From the NCBI RefSeq assembly GCF_044466355.1, contig NZ_JBITMQ010000016.1, forward strand, positions 1-64,000: 64,000 bases of DNA, given 5' to 3'. Position numbers and translations under genes: made by a program. Numbering within the stretch: position 1 is the stretch's first letter; every line of letters starts with the position of its first letter. The DNA comes from Actinophytocola sp044466355 (GTDB lineage Bacteria > Actinomycetota > Actinomycetes > Mycobacteriales > Pseudonocardiaceae). The notes beneath the pieces are model-generated. The model was not told where the DNA came from, searched no databases, and worked only from the letters and a program-made list of their open reading frames with translations. Positions 24,470 to 33,089 of this stretch are shown here, piece after piece.

Positions 24470-25306
24470 ATGAGCCGTCCGGTCGCGATCTACGAGAAGG
24501 CACTTCCCGGGGCCGCGTGGCCGGAGCTGTTCCGGCACGCGGCCCGGTGCGGGTACGCGGCGGTGGAGCTCGCGGTGGACGAGTCGGCCGAGCGGATCGC
24601 GCGGCTGGCATGGACGCGTGAGCAGCGTGCCGACGTGGCCCGCGCCGCGGCGGACGCCGGGGTCTCGATCGCCACGGTCACGCTCAGCGCCCACCGCGCC
24701 GCTCCGCTGGGCAGCGCCGATCCCGCCACGCGCGCCCGGTCGCGGGCGATGCTGGCGGACGCCGTCGCGCTGGCGGTGGACCTCGGTGCGAGCGCGGTCC
24801 AGGTGGCCGGGTACTTCACCTACTACGAGCCGGACCACGACGGCGCGCGCAATTGGTTCCTCGACGGGCTCGCCGAGGGCTGCGGGCTCGCCGAACGCGA
24901 GGGGATCGTGCTGGCCCTCGAGAACGTCGACGGCACCGACGTCACCGGCGTCGACGACGGCCTGTCGATCCTCGCGGACGTCGGGTCCCGGGCTCTGCGC
25001 CTCTACCTCGACGTCGGCAACCTCGCGGGGAACCGCAGGGACGTCGTGGCCGACCTGTCCGCGGGGCTGCCGCACGCGCACGCCGTGCAGCTCAAGGAGG
25101 CCAGGCCGGGCGAGTTCCGCAGGGTCGCCTTCGGCGCGGGCACCGTGCCGTGGCCGGACGTGGTGCGTCTGCTCGCCGCCACCCGTTACGACGGCCTGCT
25201 CGGCGTCGAGATGTGGAACGACGACGGCGACCCCGAGCTGCCGCGCGCGGCCCTGGCGTGGTTCCGGGAGCTCGAGGCGGAGGTTCAGCGCCTGCCGTCG
25301 AGGTAG
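24470..25306 (+). CDS. UlaE/SgbU-like L-xylulose-5-phosphate 3-epimerase family protein
   Basis: The product has 278 residues in a TIM barrel. UlaE-type signatures are IYEKALP (8-14), VDESAERIARL, TREQR, LSAHRAAPLGS and PFGEG-like AFGAGTVPWPD. Known members convert L-xylulose-5-P to L-ribulose-5-P using a metal held by Glu, Asp, His and Glu. Here E151 (ALENVD), D181 (YLDVGN) and E247 (GVEMW) are present, but the His position reads Q207 (AVQLKE, against AVHLKD in the family). The gene converges on the SorC regulator with a 22-bp overlap and belongs functionally with the cluster at 26-34 kb. Confidence 0.85.
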   Translation: MSRPVAIYEKALPGAAWPELFRHAARCGYAAVELAVDESAERIARLAWTREQRADVARAAADAGVSIATVTLSAHRAAPLGSADPATRARSRAMLADAVALAVDLGASAVQVAGYFTYYEPDHDGARNWFLDGLAEGCGLAEREGIVLALENVDGTDVTGVDDGLSILADVGSRALRLYLDVGNLAGNRRDVVADLSAGLPHAHAVQLKEARPGEFRRVAFGAGTVPWPDVVRLLAATRYDGLLGVEMWNDDGDPELPRAALAWFRELEAEVQRLPSR

Positions 25307-26295
25307 GCCAGCGCCTGCGCCGTCTCCCGGTCGACGATCAGTGCGTTGACCAGTCCGCCGCGCAGCGCGGCGGCGATCGCCTCGCCCTTCTCCCGCCCCG
25401 CGGCGATACCGATGACGTGCGGGATGTTCCGCAGGTGCTCGAGCCGGAGACCGACGACCAGGTCCCTCGCCGGGTGGTCGAGGACCTGGCCGTCGTGGTC
25501 GAGGAACTGCCCCAGCACGTGGCCGACCGCTCCCTGCGCGCGCAACGCCCGCATGTCGGACTTCGTCAGGTAGTGGTCGAAGACCCCGGTCGCGTGCCGG
25601 AAACCGGCCCCGATGCCGACCACGGCGAGGTCGGCGGCTGCGGCGCGGCGCAGGGTCGAGGCCACCTCCGGGGACGACATCAGCGCGGCCGCGTCGCGCG
25701 GGGACCCCACGATGAGCGGGGCGTGCAGGGTGTGGGCCACGCCGTCGAACGCCGAGGCGAACCCGCGGCACAGCTCCGGGCCGTCCACGAGCGGGTTCTC
25801 CTCGCTCAGGCCGCCGACCATCTGGACGAAGGTGACGTCGGGAACGGCGACGGGCGACAGTCGCTGGAGCACCGCGCCGTGGACCCGGCCGTTGGACAGG
25901 CCGATGACCATGCCCGGGCGCACGATGCGGCCGAGGATGGCCGCGGCGGCCGCGCCGACCTCCGCGGTGCCGTTGTCGGTGGCGGGGGCGGTTCCGGTCA
26001 CCCGCACGTTGGCGATGCCGAACCGCGTCGAGATCACCCGCTCCAGGTCGAACGCCCGTTCGAGCGGGTGGGCGATCTGGATGCGGACCACCCCGGAGCG
26101 GCGCGCGTCCGCGAGCATGCGCCCCACGGTGGGCCGCGAGTACCCGATGGCGGCGGCGATCTCCGCCTGGCTCATGCCGTCCTCGTAGTAGCGCCGCGCC
26201 ACGTCGAGGATCTGCACGGTGCGTTCCCTGGACGGTTCCGGGTCCCATCCATCGAGCCATGGCGATGAACGGTTGCTTGACTTCGGGGAATTCAC
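25285..26295 (-). CDS. SorC/DeoR-type sugar-responsive transcriptional regulator
   Basis: The product has 336 residues. An N-terminal HTH (about 28-70; MSQAEIAAAIGYSRPTVGRML) precedes a sugar-binding domain of the SorC/CggR kind (VQMVGGL, GIGAGFRHATG). These regulators sense phosphorylated sugars. It is transcribed away from the MFS-led operon and separated from it by 181 bp, so it likely controls both that operon and itself. The GTG start at 26295 lacks a clear ribosome-binding site, and a leaderless transcript is possible. Confidence 0.88.
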   Translation of the reverse strand: MNSPKSSNRSSPWLDGWDPEPSRERTVQILDVARRYYEDGMSQAEIAAAIGYSRPTVGRMLADARRSGVVRIQIAHPLERAFDLERVISTRFGIANVRVTGTAPATDNGTAEVGAAAAAILGRIVRPGMVIGLSNGRVHGAVLQRLSPVAVPDVTFVQMVGGLSEENPLVDGPELCRGFASAFDGVAHTLHAPLIVGSPRDAAALMSSPEVASTLRRAAAADLAVVGIGAGFRHATGVFDHYLTKSDMRALRAQGAVGHVLGQFLDHDGQVLDHPARDLVVGLRLEHLRNIPHVIGIAAGREKGEAIAAALRGGLVNALIVDRETAQALAYLDGRR

Positions 26296-26476
26296 ACCAT
26301 CGCATGGTACGCACTCACGCTGCGGAAACCGCCGGTGAGGCGGACCGTGGAGGTGAACATCCGCTCAGCATGCGATTGCCGCCCGGCGCGGCCGTGGGAA
26401 ACGGTGACGGTCCTCGACACCCCCTACACCGCCGAGGACAACCCGCCCAGCGCGTTCTCAACGAGGAGGACCTTCG

Positions 26477-27892
26477 GTGCACTCCACCGCCACGATTCCC
26501 GCCATCGAGCAGACGCCGCTCACCACACGTCAGCGGCTGCTCGTCGGCGCCGCCGTCGTCAGCAACACCGTCGAGTTCTTCGACTTCTTCATCATCGGAT
26601 TCATCCTGTCGATGATCGCCGGGCCGTGGGGCCTCACGTTCGGCGAGAGCGCCGTCATCCTGCTCGCGGGCGGTCTCGGCACGACACTCGGCGCGATCGT
26701 GTGGGGACGGCTCGCCGACCGGATCGGCAGGCGCGCCTGCTTCCTGTGGACCGTCGCCATCTTCACGCTCGCCACCGGGGCCTGCGCCGCCGTGCCCGAG
26801 GGCAGCTGGCTGCTGCTGGCCCTGTTCCGGCTCGTGGTCGGGTTCGGCGTCGGCGGGCTCCCGGTCGTCGACATCCCGCTCATCTCCGAGTTCGTCCCCA
26901 GCCGCCTGCGCGCCAGGCTCGCCGGGCTCACCGTGGTCTTCATCCCGGTCGGGCTCTACCTCGGCGCGCAGGCCGCGTCCCTGTGGGGCGACTCGCTCGG
27001 GTGGCGCGGCCTGCTGCTCCTCGGCCTGATCCCGATCCTGCTGATGTTCCCCATCCGCATGATCGTCCGGGAGTCGCCGCGCTGGCTCGTCAGCCAGGGC
27101 CGGCTGGAGGAGGCACGGGCCAGCGTCGCCTGGTACCGCCACATGGACCCCGCCGACGTCGTACTCCCGACCGCGGAGGAGCTGGCCGCGGAGCGCAACG
27201 GCACGGGCTACCGCCGGGTGTGGCGCGACCACCGCAGGGTCCTGCTCATCACGACCATCGGCTCGTTCTGCTTCATCACGGCATCGGCCTCCGTGCAGGC
27301 GTGGGGACCGACCCTGCTGACGCAGTTGCTCGACATCACCGCCGCGGACGCCGCGAACATGTTCATCCTCGTCAGCGCCATGTCGCTGGTCGGCAGGCTG
27401 ATCACGTCCCGCCTCGCCGAGCGTCTCGGCCGCCGTCCCATCATGGTGACCTGCGGCCTCGTCGGCGCCGGGTTCGTCGCCGTGTCCGCCATGGCGGGCG
27501 ACGCGGTCCTGGTCGGCGTGTCGGTCTTCTACCTCGGCGTGCTGGGCGCGTTCCTCTTCGGCGACGGCTCGTTCGGCATCCTCAACACCTACACGGCCGA
27601 GATGTTCCCCTCCGAGGTGCGCGGCACCGGGCTCGGCCTGGCCTACGGCCTCGGCGCGCTGGGCAAGGTGTTCGGCCCCGCCCTCCTCGGGATCGTCTCC
27701 GGCGGCGGAAACCTCATCACGCCGAAGGCGACCCAGGACGCCGTCACCCCGGCGTTCCTGATCATGGCCGCGCTGTTGGTCGTCGGTGCGGCGATCTACA
27801 GCCGGGCACCGGAGACCCGAGGGCGCAGCCTCGAGCAGATCGCGGCGCTGCCCTCGGCGCCGGATCGCGCATCCCACCCCACATCCCACTGA
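26477..27892 (+). CDS. MFS sugar/sugar-acid importer
   Basis: The product has 471 residues and twelve predicted membrane segments. MFS motifs are GRLADRIGRR between segments 2 and 3, RLAERLGRR in the second half, and PETRGRSLEQI at the end, which is typical of the sugar-porter/metabolite:H+ symporter groups. GTG 26477 follows GAGGAGGA by 6 bp. It is the first gene of the catabolic operon. No PTS or ABC components are present, so the substrate enters unphosphorylated. Confidence 0.9.
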   Translation: MHSTATIPAIEQTPLTTRQRLLVGAAVVSNTVEFFDFFIIGFILSMIAGPWGLTFGESAVILLAGGLGTTLGAIVWGRLADRIGRRACFLWTVAIFTLATGACAAVPEGSWLLLALFRLVVGFGVGGLPVVDIPLISEFVPSRLRARLAGLTVVFIPVGLYLGAQAASLWGDSLGWRGLLLLGLIPILLMFPIRMIVRESPRWLVSQGRLEEARASVAWYRHMDPADVVLPTAEELAAERNGTGYRRVWRDHRRVLLITTIGSFCFITASASVQAWGPTLLTQLLDITAADAANMFILVSAMSLVGRLITSRLAERLGRRPIMVTCGLVGAGFVAVSAMAGDAVLVGVSVFYLGVLGAFLFGDGSFGILNTYTAEMFPSEVRGTGLGLAYGLGALGKVFGPALLGIVSGGGNLITPKATQDAVTPAFLIMAALLVVGAAIYSRAPETRGRSLEQIAALPSAPDRASHPTSH

Positions 27893-27909
27893 TGGAGACA
27901 GGAGATCAC

Positions 27910-28845
27910 ATGGGCAAGGTTCGGACGGTGCTCGGCGACGTCGACGCGTCGACACTCGGGTACACGCTCGCCCACGAGCACATCCTCACCAGGCCGCAGG
28001 GCCACGGGTCCAAGAACGAGACGGACCACCTGCTGGACGACTACGACAAGGCCGTCCAGATGCTCAGCGAGTACCGCGAGATCGGCGGCGGCACCATCGT
28101 CGAGGCGACCCCGAAGACGTGGGGCCGCGACGCCGAGGGGATGGCGCGGGCGGCCAAGGAGACCGGCGTCCACGTGGTCGCGTGCACGGGCTACATCTGC
28201 CAGGAGCACGGCATGCCAGACGACATCGCCGAGTGGGACCGTGACGTGGTCGTCCAGGAGATGGTCGACGACATCACGGTCGGGATGGACGGCACCGACG
28301 CCAAGGCCGGGTGGATCAAGGTCGGCGGCGCGTACCTGCACATCACGCCGGGGGAGGAGCACGTCATCCGCGCCGCCGTGCAGGCGGCGAACGAGACCGG
28401 GGTGTGCGTCCACGCGCACACGACCAACGGCACGATGGGCATCGAGATCCTGGAGATCGCGGCCGACGAGGGCTTCGACCTGTCCCGGTTCATCGTGGCG
28501 CACGTGGACCGCAACCCCGACCTCTGGTACCACCGCAAGATGCTGGAGACCGGCGCGTCCCTCATCTACGACGGGCCGGGGAAGGCGAAGTACTACCCCG
28601 ACAGCATGCGCATCGCCCTGCTCCGCCAGCTGGTCGAGGACGGCTACGAGGACCAGCTCATGTTGTGCAACGACATGGGCCGCCGGTCGCACCACACCGT
28701 CTACGGCTTCGGCCCCGGCTGGCAGTGGATCAAGCAGCGGTTCCTGCCGCGCCTGCTGGAGGAGGGCTTCACCGAGGCCCAGATCGACAAGTTCATGGTC
28801 CACAACCCGGCGCGGCTGTACTCGCTGGCGGAGCCCCGGCCGTGA
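27910..28845 (+). CDS. Phosphotriesterase-family lactonase
   Basis: The product has 311 residues in an amidohydrolase-type barrel. Metal ligands are H22 and H24 (AHEH), the carbamylated lysine K137 (GWIKVG), H170 (HAHT), H198 (AHVDR) and D255 (CNDMG). Homologues in sugar operons hydrolyse aldono- and phospho-aldonolactones. It occupies the place that UlaG (a metallo-beta-lactamase-fold ascorbate-6-P lactonase) has in the ula pathway. Phosphotriester hydrolysis itself is unlikely given the context. The gene lies 17 bp after the importer. Confidence 0.88.
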   Translation: MGKVRTVLGDVDASTLGYTLAHEHILTRPQGHGSKNETDHLLDDYDKAVQMLSEYREIGGGTIVEATPKTWGRDAEGMARAAKETGVHVVACTGYICQEHGMPDDIAEWDRDVVVQEMVDDITVGMDGTDAKAGWIKVGGAYLHITPGEEHVIRAAVQAANETGVCVHAHTTNGTMGIEILEIAADEGFDLSRFIVAHVDRNPDLWYHRKMLETGASLIYDGPGKAKYYPDSMRIALLRQLVEDGYEDQLMLCNDMGRRSHHTVYGFGPGWQWIKQRFLPRLLEEGFTEAQIDKFMVHNPARLYSLAEPRP

Positions 28846-29507
28846 CACGCGGTCCACTGATCCAGCTCGCACTCGACACCGAGGACCTCGCCGGTGCGGT
28901 CCGGGTGGCGGCACGGTCCGGTGTGGACGTCGTCGAAGCGGGCACGGTGCTCCTGCTGCACCGCGGACTGGACGCCGTGCGGGCGCTGCGTGCCGCGGTG
29001 CCGGGCGCGCCGCTGGTCGCGGACGTGCGGATCGCGCGCGCGGGTGAGATGTTCGCCGGCATGGTGTTCGACGCGGGAGCCGACCGGGTCACCGTCGTGG
29101 GCGAGGCGGGCAGGGCGGTCGTGGCGGGCGCCGCCCGCGCGGCGGCGCGCGCGGGCGGCGAGGTCGAGGTGGAACTGTGGCCGACGTGGACGGAGGAGGC
29201 ACTCGCCGCGCTGCTCGTCGACGAGGTCCGCCGCGTCATCGTCCACCGGCCGGGCGGCGTCACCGCCGCCGACGACGAGACGACCCGCGGTGCGCTGGAC
29301 CGGCTCGCCGCGATGGACCTCGGCGACCGGGAGGTGACGCTCGCCGGCGGCATCGGCCCCGGCGACCTGCGGCACTTCGCCGGGCGACCGTTCGACGTCG
29401 TCGCCGTCGGCAAGGCCATCGCGCAGGCGGCGGACCCCGCGCGGGTCACGGAGGCGCTGCGGCGCGAACTCGACGACCTGGAGGTGTGGCATGGCGCCCC
29501 GCTATGA
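28842..29507 (+). CDS. UlaD-like (OMP decarboxylase superfamily) decarboxylase with altered active site
   Basis: The product has 221 residues. It aligns with 3-keto-L-gulonate-6-phosphate decarboxylase: LIQLALDTEDL, VVEAGT (E32), the phosphate loop LAGGIGPGDL and VIVHRPG. The hallmark DxKxxD of the family is here D61-V-R63-I-A-R66, so the catalytic Lys and second Asp are both Arg. The fold and phosphate site are intact, so an active enzyme with changed chemistry (aldolase, isomerase or decarboxylation of another acid) is more likely than a dead one. GTG 28842 overlaps the lactonase by 4 bp. Confidence 0.85.
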   Translation: MTRGPLIQLALDTEDLAGAVRVAARSGVDVVEAGTVLLLHRGLDAVRALRAAVPGAPLVADVRIARAGEMFAGMVFDAGADRVTVVGEAGRAVVAGAARAAARAGGEVEVELWPTWTEEALAALLVDEVRRVIVHRPGGVTAADDETTRGALDRLAAMDLGDREVTLAGGIGPGDLRHFAGRPFDVVAVGKAIAQAADPARVTEALRRELDDLEVWHGAPL

Positions 29508-30453
29508 CGTGACGGCGATCGGTGAGGGCGGTCTGCGGCTGAGCGTGCCCTCGGGCGACCGGCTCGAGGTGGCCACGTCGCTGGACGTCAACGTCGTCGG
29601 CACGGAGGCGAACGTCGTCTCGAGCCTCGCGCGGCTGGGGTGGCGGACCGGCTGGGCGAGCGCGGTCCCGGACGGTCCGCTCGGACGCCGGGTCGAGAAC
29701 GCGCTGACGGCCCACGGGGTCGACATCGGCAACGTCGTCCGCGTCCCGGGTGCGCGGGTGGGCAGCTACTTCGTGGAGTACGGGGCGGCGCCCCGGCCCA
29801 CGCTCGTCCACTTCGACCGGGCAGGCACGGCGTTCACCCAGCTCACCCCCGAGCAGGTGAACTGGGACTCGGTCCTCGACACCCGGCTCATCCACCTGAC
29901 CGGGCTCACCGTGCCGCTCTCGGACGGCGTGCACAAGGTGGTGGAGGAGGCGTTCAGCCGGGCCAGGGACCGCGGCGTGCCGGTGTCGTTCGACGTCAAC
30001 TTCCGCGCCCGGCTGTGGACCTGCGAGGAGGCCGCCGCCAAGCTGCGGCCGTTCGTCGAGAGCGCGGACATCCTGTTCTGCCGCCACGGCGACGCGCGGC
30101 AGCTGTTCGGCTTCGGCCCCACCGCCGAGGACGCGCTGGCGGCGCTGTGCGAGATGAGTTCGGCGCGACACGTGCTCGTCAGCTCCAGCGAGCACGGCGT
30201 CGTCGCGTCGGTCGACGGCCGCCGCGTCACCGCCCCGGCCTGCCCCGTCGACATCGTCGACCGGCTCGGCGCGGGCGACGGCCTCGCGGCGGGCTTCCTG
30301 CACGGCTGGCTGTCCGACGACCTGGAGCACGCGCCGATGCTGGCGACCGCGATGGCGGCGCTGGCCCTGTCCCAGCGAGGCGAGCAGGTGATCACGACCC
30401 GGCAGGAGCTCGCCGACGTGATGGCCGACCCGAACACGAACCTCAACCGATGA
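29491..30453 (+). CDS. PfkB-family sugar kinase (2-keto-3-deoxygluconate kinase-like)
   Basis: The product has 320 residues. The ribokinase-type C-terminal signature DIVDRLGAGDGLAAGF has catalytic D263, with the anion hole GAG just before it, and an N-terminal substrate region around GTEANVVSSLARLG. It phosphorylates a sugar or sugar acid with ATP. In a cluster with no PTS it would supply the phosphate that UlaD-, UlaE- and AraD-like enzymes need. It overlaps the decarboxylase gene by 17 bp. Confidence 0.9.
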   Translation: MAPRYDVTAIGEGGLRLSVPSGDRLEVATSLDVNVVGTEANVVSSLARLGWRTGWASAVPDGPLGRRVENALTAHGVDIGNVVRVPGARVGSYFVEYGAAPRPTLVHFDRAGTAFTQLTPEQVNWDSVLDTRLIHLTGLTVPLSDGVHKVVEEAFSRARDRGVPVSFDVNFRARLWTCEEAAAKLRPFVESADILFCRHGDARQLFGFGPTAEDALAALCEMSSARHVLVSSSEHGVVASVDGRRVTAPACPVDIVDRLGAGDGLAAGFLHGWLSDDLEHAPMLATAMAALALSQRGEQVITTRQELADVMADPNTNLNR

Positions 30454-30476
30454 CGCCGTCGAAGGGAGACACCGCG

Positions 30477-31424
30477 ATGAGCGGAACCACGATGCCGGCG
30501 GACCGGTCCGCACTGGCCACCGCGGACGTCACGCCGGAGAGCGTCGCGCGCCGCATCCGTGCGCGCGTGCTGGAACTGACCCTGCTGCAGGACGGCTGCT
30601 ACCTCAGCCAGGCCCTGTCGTCCGCCGAGATGCTGGCCACGCTGTACACCCGCGTGCTGCGGCTGGCCGAGGTGCCAGAGCCGCTGCCGGCGCCGCCGTT
30701 CACGGGCGTTCCCGGCGCGCGGGCGCCATCCCCGTCCGGCGGCCGGTTCCACGGCGAGAAGGGACCGGGCTTCGACCGGTTCCTCATCTCGCCCGCCCAT
30801 TACGCCGTGGCGATCTACGCGGCGCTGGAGTCGGTCGGCCGGCTGGAGCCCGGGGCGTTCGAGACGTTCAACACCGACGGCAGCACCCTGGAGATGATCG
30901 GCGCCGAACACTCGCCCGGCTTCGAACTGACCACGGGCTCGTTCGGCCAGGCACTCAGCCAGGCCGCCGGGATCGCGTTGGTGCGCAAGCGAAAAGGCGA
31001 CACCGGACGCACCGTCGTGTTCATGTCCGACGGCGAGCTCGAGGAGGGGCAGACCTGGGAGGGCGTGCAGGCCAGTGCCTTCTACTCGCTGTCGGACCTG
31101 CTCCTGTTCGTCGACGTCAACGGGCAGCAGGTCGACGGCCGCACCGCGGACATCATGAACGTCGAGCCGATCGACGCCCGCTTCACGGCGTTCGGCTGGG
31201 AGGTCGCGGTGGTCGACGGGCACGACCCGGCCGCCATCGAGACGGCCGTGGCGACGCGCGCGGGCGACCGCCCGTTCGCGCTCCTCTGCTACACCGACAC
31301 CGCGCGCGGTGTGCCGTACCTGAACGCGCGCAAGCCCAACCTCCACTACGTGCGTCCCAAGGACGACACCGACCGGCGCGAGCTGCGCGAGGCGCTCGAC
31401 GCCCTGAGAGGAGACGCATCGTGA
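30477..31424 (+). CDS. Transketolase, N-terminal (TPP-binding) subunit
   Basis: The product has 315 residues, half of a normal transketolase. The TPP-diphosphate/Mg motif is present as SDGELEEGQTWE, ending in VDVNGQQ (about 185-217), with the active-site segment AEHSPGFELTTGSFGQ earlier. I chose ATG 30477 for its GAAGGGAGA 7 bp upstream; ATG 30450 would overlap the kinase stop. With the next gene it forms a split transketolase that would shuttle two-carbon units between phosphosugars. Confidence 0.92.
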   Translation: MSGTTMPADRSALATADVTPESVARRIRARVLELTLLQDGCYLSQALSSAEMLATLYTRVLRLAEVPEPLPAPPFTGVPGARAPSPSGGRFHGEKGPGFDRFLISPAHYAVAIYAALESVGRLEPGAFETFNTDGSTLEMIGAEHSPGFELTTGSFGQALSQAAGIALVRKRKGDTGRTVVFMSDGELEEGQTWEGVQASAFYSLSDLLLFVDVNGQQVDGRTADIMNVEPIDARFTAFGWEVAVVDGHDPAAIETAVATRAGDRPFALLCYTDTARGVPYLNARKPNLHYVRPKDDTDRRELREALDALRGDAS

Positions 31425-32419
31425 TCGAGCAGCAGGTCCACTCCCGCAACCTCGTGGCGTGGGCGGCCGACAAGCCGGACGTGTGCGTCCTGTCCGGTGA
31501 CCTGACCGGGTCGACCGAGATCGCGAGGTTCCGCGACACCTACCCGGACCGGTTCTTCAGCATGGGCATGGCCGAACAGAACATGCTCAGCTGGGCGGGC
31601 GGCATGGCGCGCGAAGGCATGGTGCCGTTCCTGCACACGTTCGCGGTGTTCCTCGTCCGGCGGCCCTACGACCAGCTCGCGATGTCGGTCTGCTACCCGA
31701 ACCTCCCGGTGAAGCTCATCGGCTTCCTGCCCGGGATCATGACGCCGGGCGGGGTGACGCACCAGGCCATCGAGGACGTGTCCCTCATGCGCGGCCTGCC
31801 GAACATGACCGTGCTGGAGACCGGCGACGCCACCGACATCGAGAGCGTTCTCGACGTGGCGTACGCGGTGGACGGTCCGGTGTACGTGCGGATGCTCCGT
31901 GGCGCGGTGCCGCGGCTGTTCTCCACCCCGATGGAACTCGACCGCGTCCGCCGCGTGCGCGAGGGCGCCGACATCACCGTCTTCTCGTCGGGCATCTGCA
32001 CCGAGGAGGTCATACGTGCGTGCGAGGTGTTGCAGCGCAACGGGATCTCGGCCACACACGCGCACGTCACGACACTCAAGCCGTTCGCCGACCCGGCGGT
32101 CGTCGACATGGCGCGGGCGGCGTCCCGGCTCGTCGTGACGGTCGAGAACCACAACGTCATCGGTGGCCTCGGGACCGCGGTCGCCGAGCGGATGGCGGAG
32201 GCGGCGGTCGGCACCCCGCTGCTGCGCATCGGGATCGACGACCAGTTCGCGCACGGCGCCAGCGCCCCGTACCTCAAGGACAAGTACGGGATCTCGGCGC
32301 GCCGGATCGTCGAGCGGGTCGCGGCCACGCTGGGTGCGACGATCCATGTCGACGAGGACGAGCTGGCGGCCGTGGACGTGTCGGTCTCGATCGGCTCCGA
32401 ACAGCTGGAGGCACTGTGA
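31421..32419 (+). CDS. Transketolase, C-terminal (pyrimidine-binding) subunit
   Basis: The product has 332 residues. The catalytic Glu for TPP activation is E52 in GMAEQNM; the C-terminal domain has VVTVENHNVIGGLGTAV. It overlaps the N-subunit gene by 4 bp, as expected for stoichiometric partners. Split transketolases are often specialised for unusual ketose phosphates (for example apulose-4-P), so it may not be the housekeeping enzyme. Confidence 0.92.
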   Translation: MIEQQVHSRNLVAWAADKPDVCVLSGDLTGSTEIARFRDTYPDRFFSMGMAEQNMLSWAGGMAREGMVPFLHTFAVFLVRRPYDQLAMSVCYPNLPVKLIGFLPGIMTPGGVTHQAIEDVSLMRGLPNMTVLETGDATDIESVLDVAYAVDGPVYVRMLRGAVPRLFSTPMELDRVRRVREGADITVFSSGICTEEVIRACEVLQRNGISATHAHVTTLKPFADPAVVDMARAASRLVVTVENHNVIGGLGTAVAERMAEAAVGTPLLRIGIDDQFAHGASAPYLKDKYGISARRIVERVAATLGATIHVDEDELAAVDVSVSIGSEQLEAL

Positions 32420-33087
32420 GCACGTTCCCCTCCGACCTGCGCGAGCAGGTCTGGCGCGCCAACCGCGAACTGCTGTCGGCCGGTCTCGTCGTCGGCACGA
32501 GCGGCAACGTGTCCGGTCGTGACCCGGGCACCGGGCTGATCGCGATCAAGCCCAGCGGTGTCTCCTTCGCGGACCTGGCGCCGGAGCACCTCGTCGTCGT
32601 CGACGACCACGGCCGGGTCGTCGCGGGCGAGCTGAAACCCTCCGTGGACACGCTCTCCCACTGCCTGGTCTACCGCGAACGCGAGGACGTGCACGGCGTG
32701 GTGCACACGCATTCCCGCTACGCCACGACGTTCGCCATCCGCGGCGAGGACGTGCCCGTGCTGACGACGACGCAGGCCGCGCTGTTCGGGGGACCCATCC
32801 CGTGCTCCGGCTACGCCGTCATCGGCGAGGAGGAGATCGGCCGGGAGGTGGTGCGGCACGTCGGCGGCGGCTCCGCGGTGCTGATGCGCTCGCACGGCGT
32901 CTTCACCATCGGCGCCACCGTCGACAAGGCGCTGCGCGCCGCGATCTACACGGAGGAGTGCGCCGAGCACGCCCACCTCGCGCTCCAGCGTGGGCCCGTG
33001 GCCGCGCTGGCGCCGGACGCCGTCGCGGCGTCCCGCCGGTGGTACCTGTCCGACTACGGGCAGCAGCCCGTGGGGCGGGGAGCCTAG
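32416..33087 (+). CDS. AraD/UlaF-like class II aldolase/epimerase
   Basis: The product has 223 residues. Zinc ligands are H97, H99 (VVHTHS) and H160 (MRSHG); TSGNVSG and KPSG bind phosphate. The wording around VVHTHSRYATTFA and a C-terminal DYGQ resemble L-ribulose-5-P 4-epimerases more than fuculose aldolases. The epimerase's acid/base Asp (in THADYF of E. coli AraD) appears as Ala here (TQAALF). D78 of the PSVDT segment is kept. It could be a 4-epimerase with altered chemistry, or a retro-aldolase. GTG 32416 overlaps the previous gene by 4 bp. Confidence 0.88.
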   Translation: MSTFPSDLREQVWRANRELLSAGLVVGTSGNVSGRDPGTGLIAIKPSGVSFADLAPEHLVVVDDHGRVVAGELKPSVDTLSHCLVYREREDVHGVVHTHSRYATTFAIRGEDVPVLTTTQAALFGGPIPCSGYAVIGEEEIGREVVRHVGGGSAVLMRSHGVFTIGATVDKALRAAIYTEECAEHAHLALQRGPVAALAPDAVAASRRWYLSDYGQQPVGRGA

Positions 33088-33089
33088 CC

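Noticed and set aside
27910..28845. Phosphotriesterase-like gene as an organophosphate hydrolase
   Set aside because: It is embedded in a sugar operon; relatives in this setting are lactonases, and metal ligands alone do not show phosphotriester activity.
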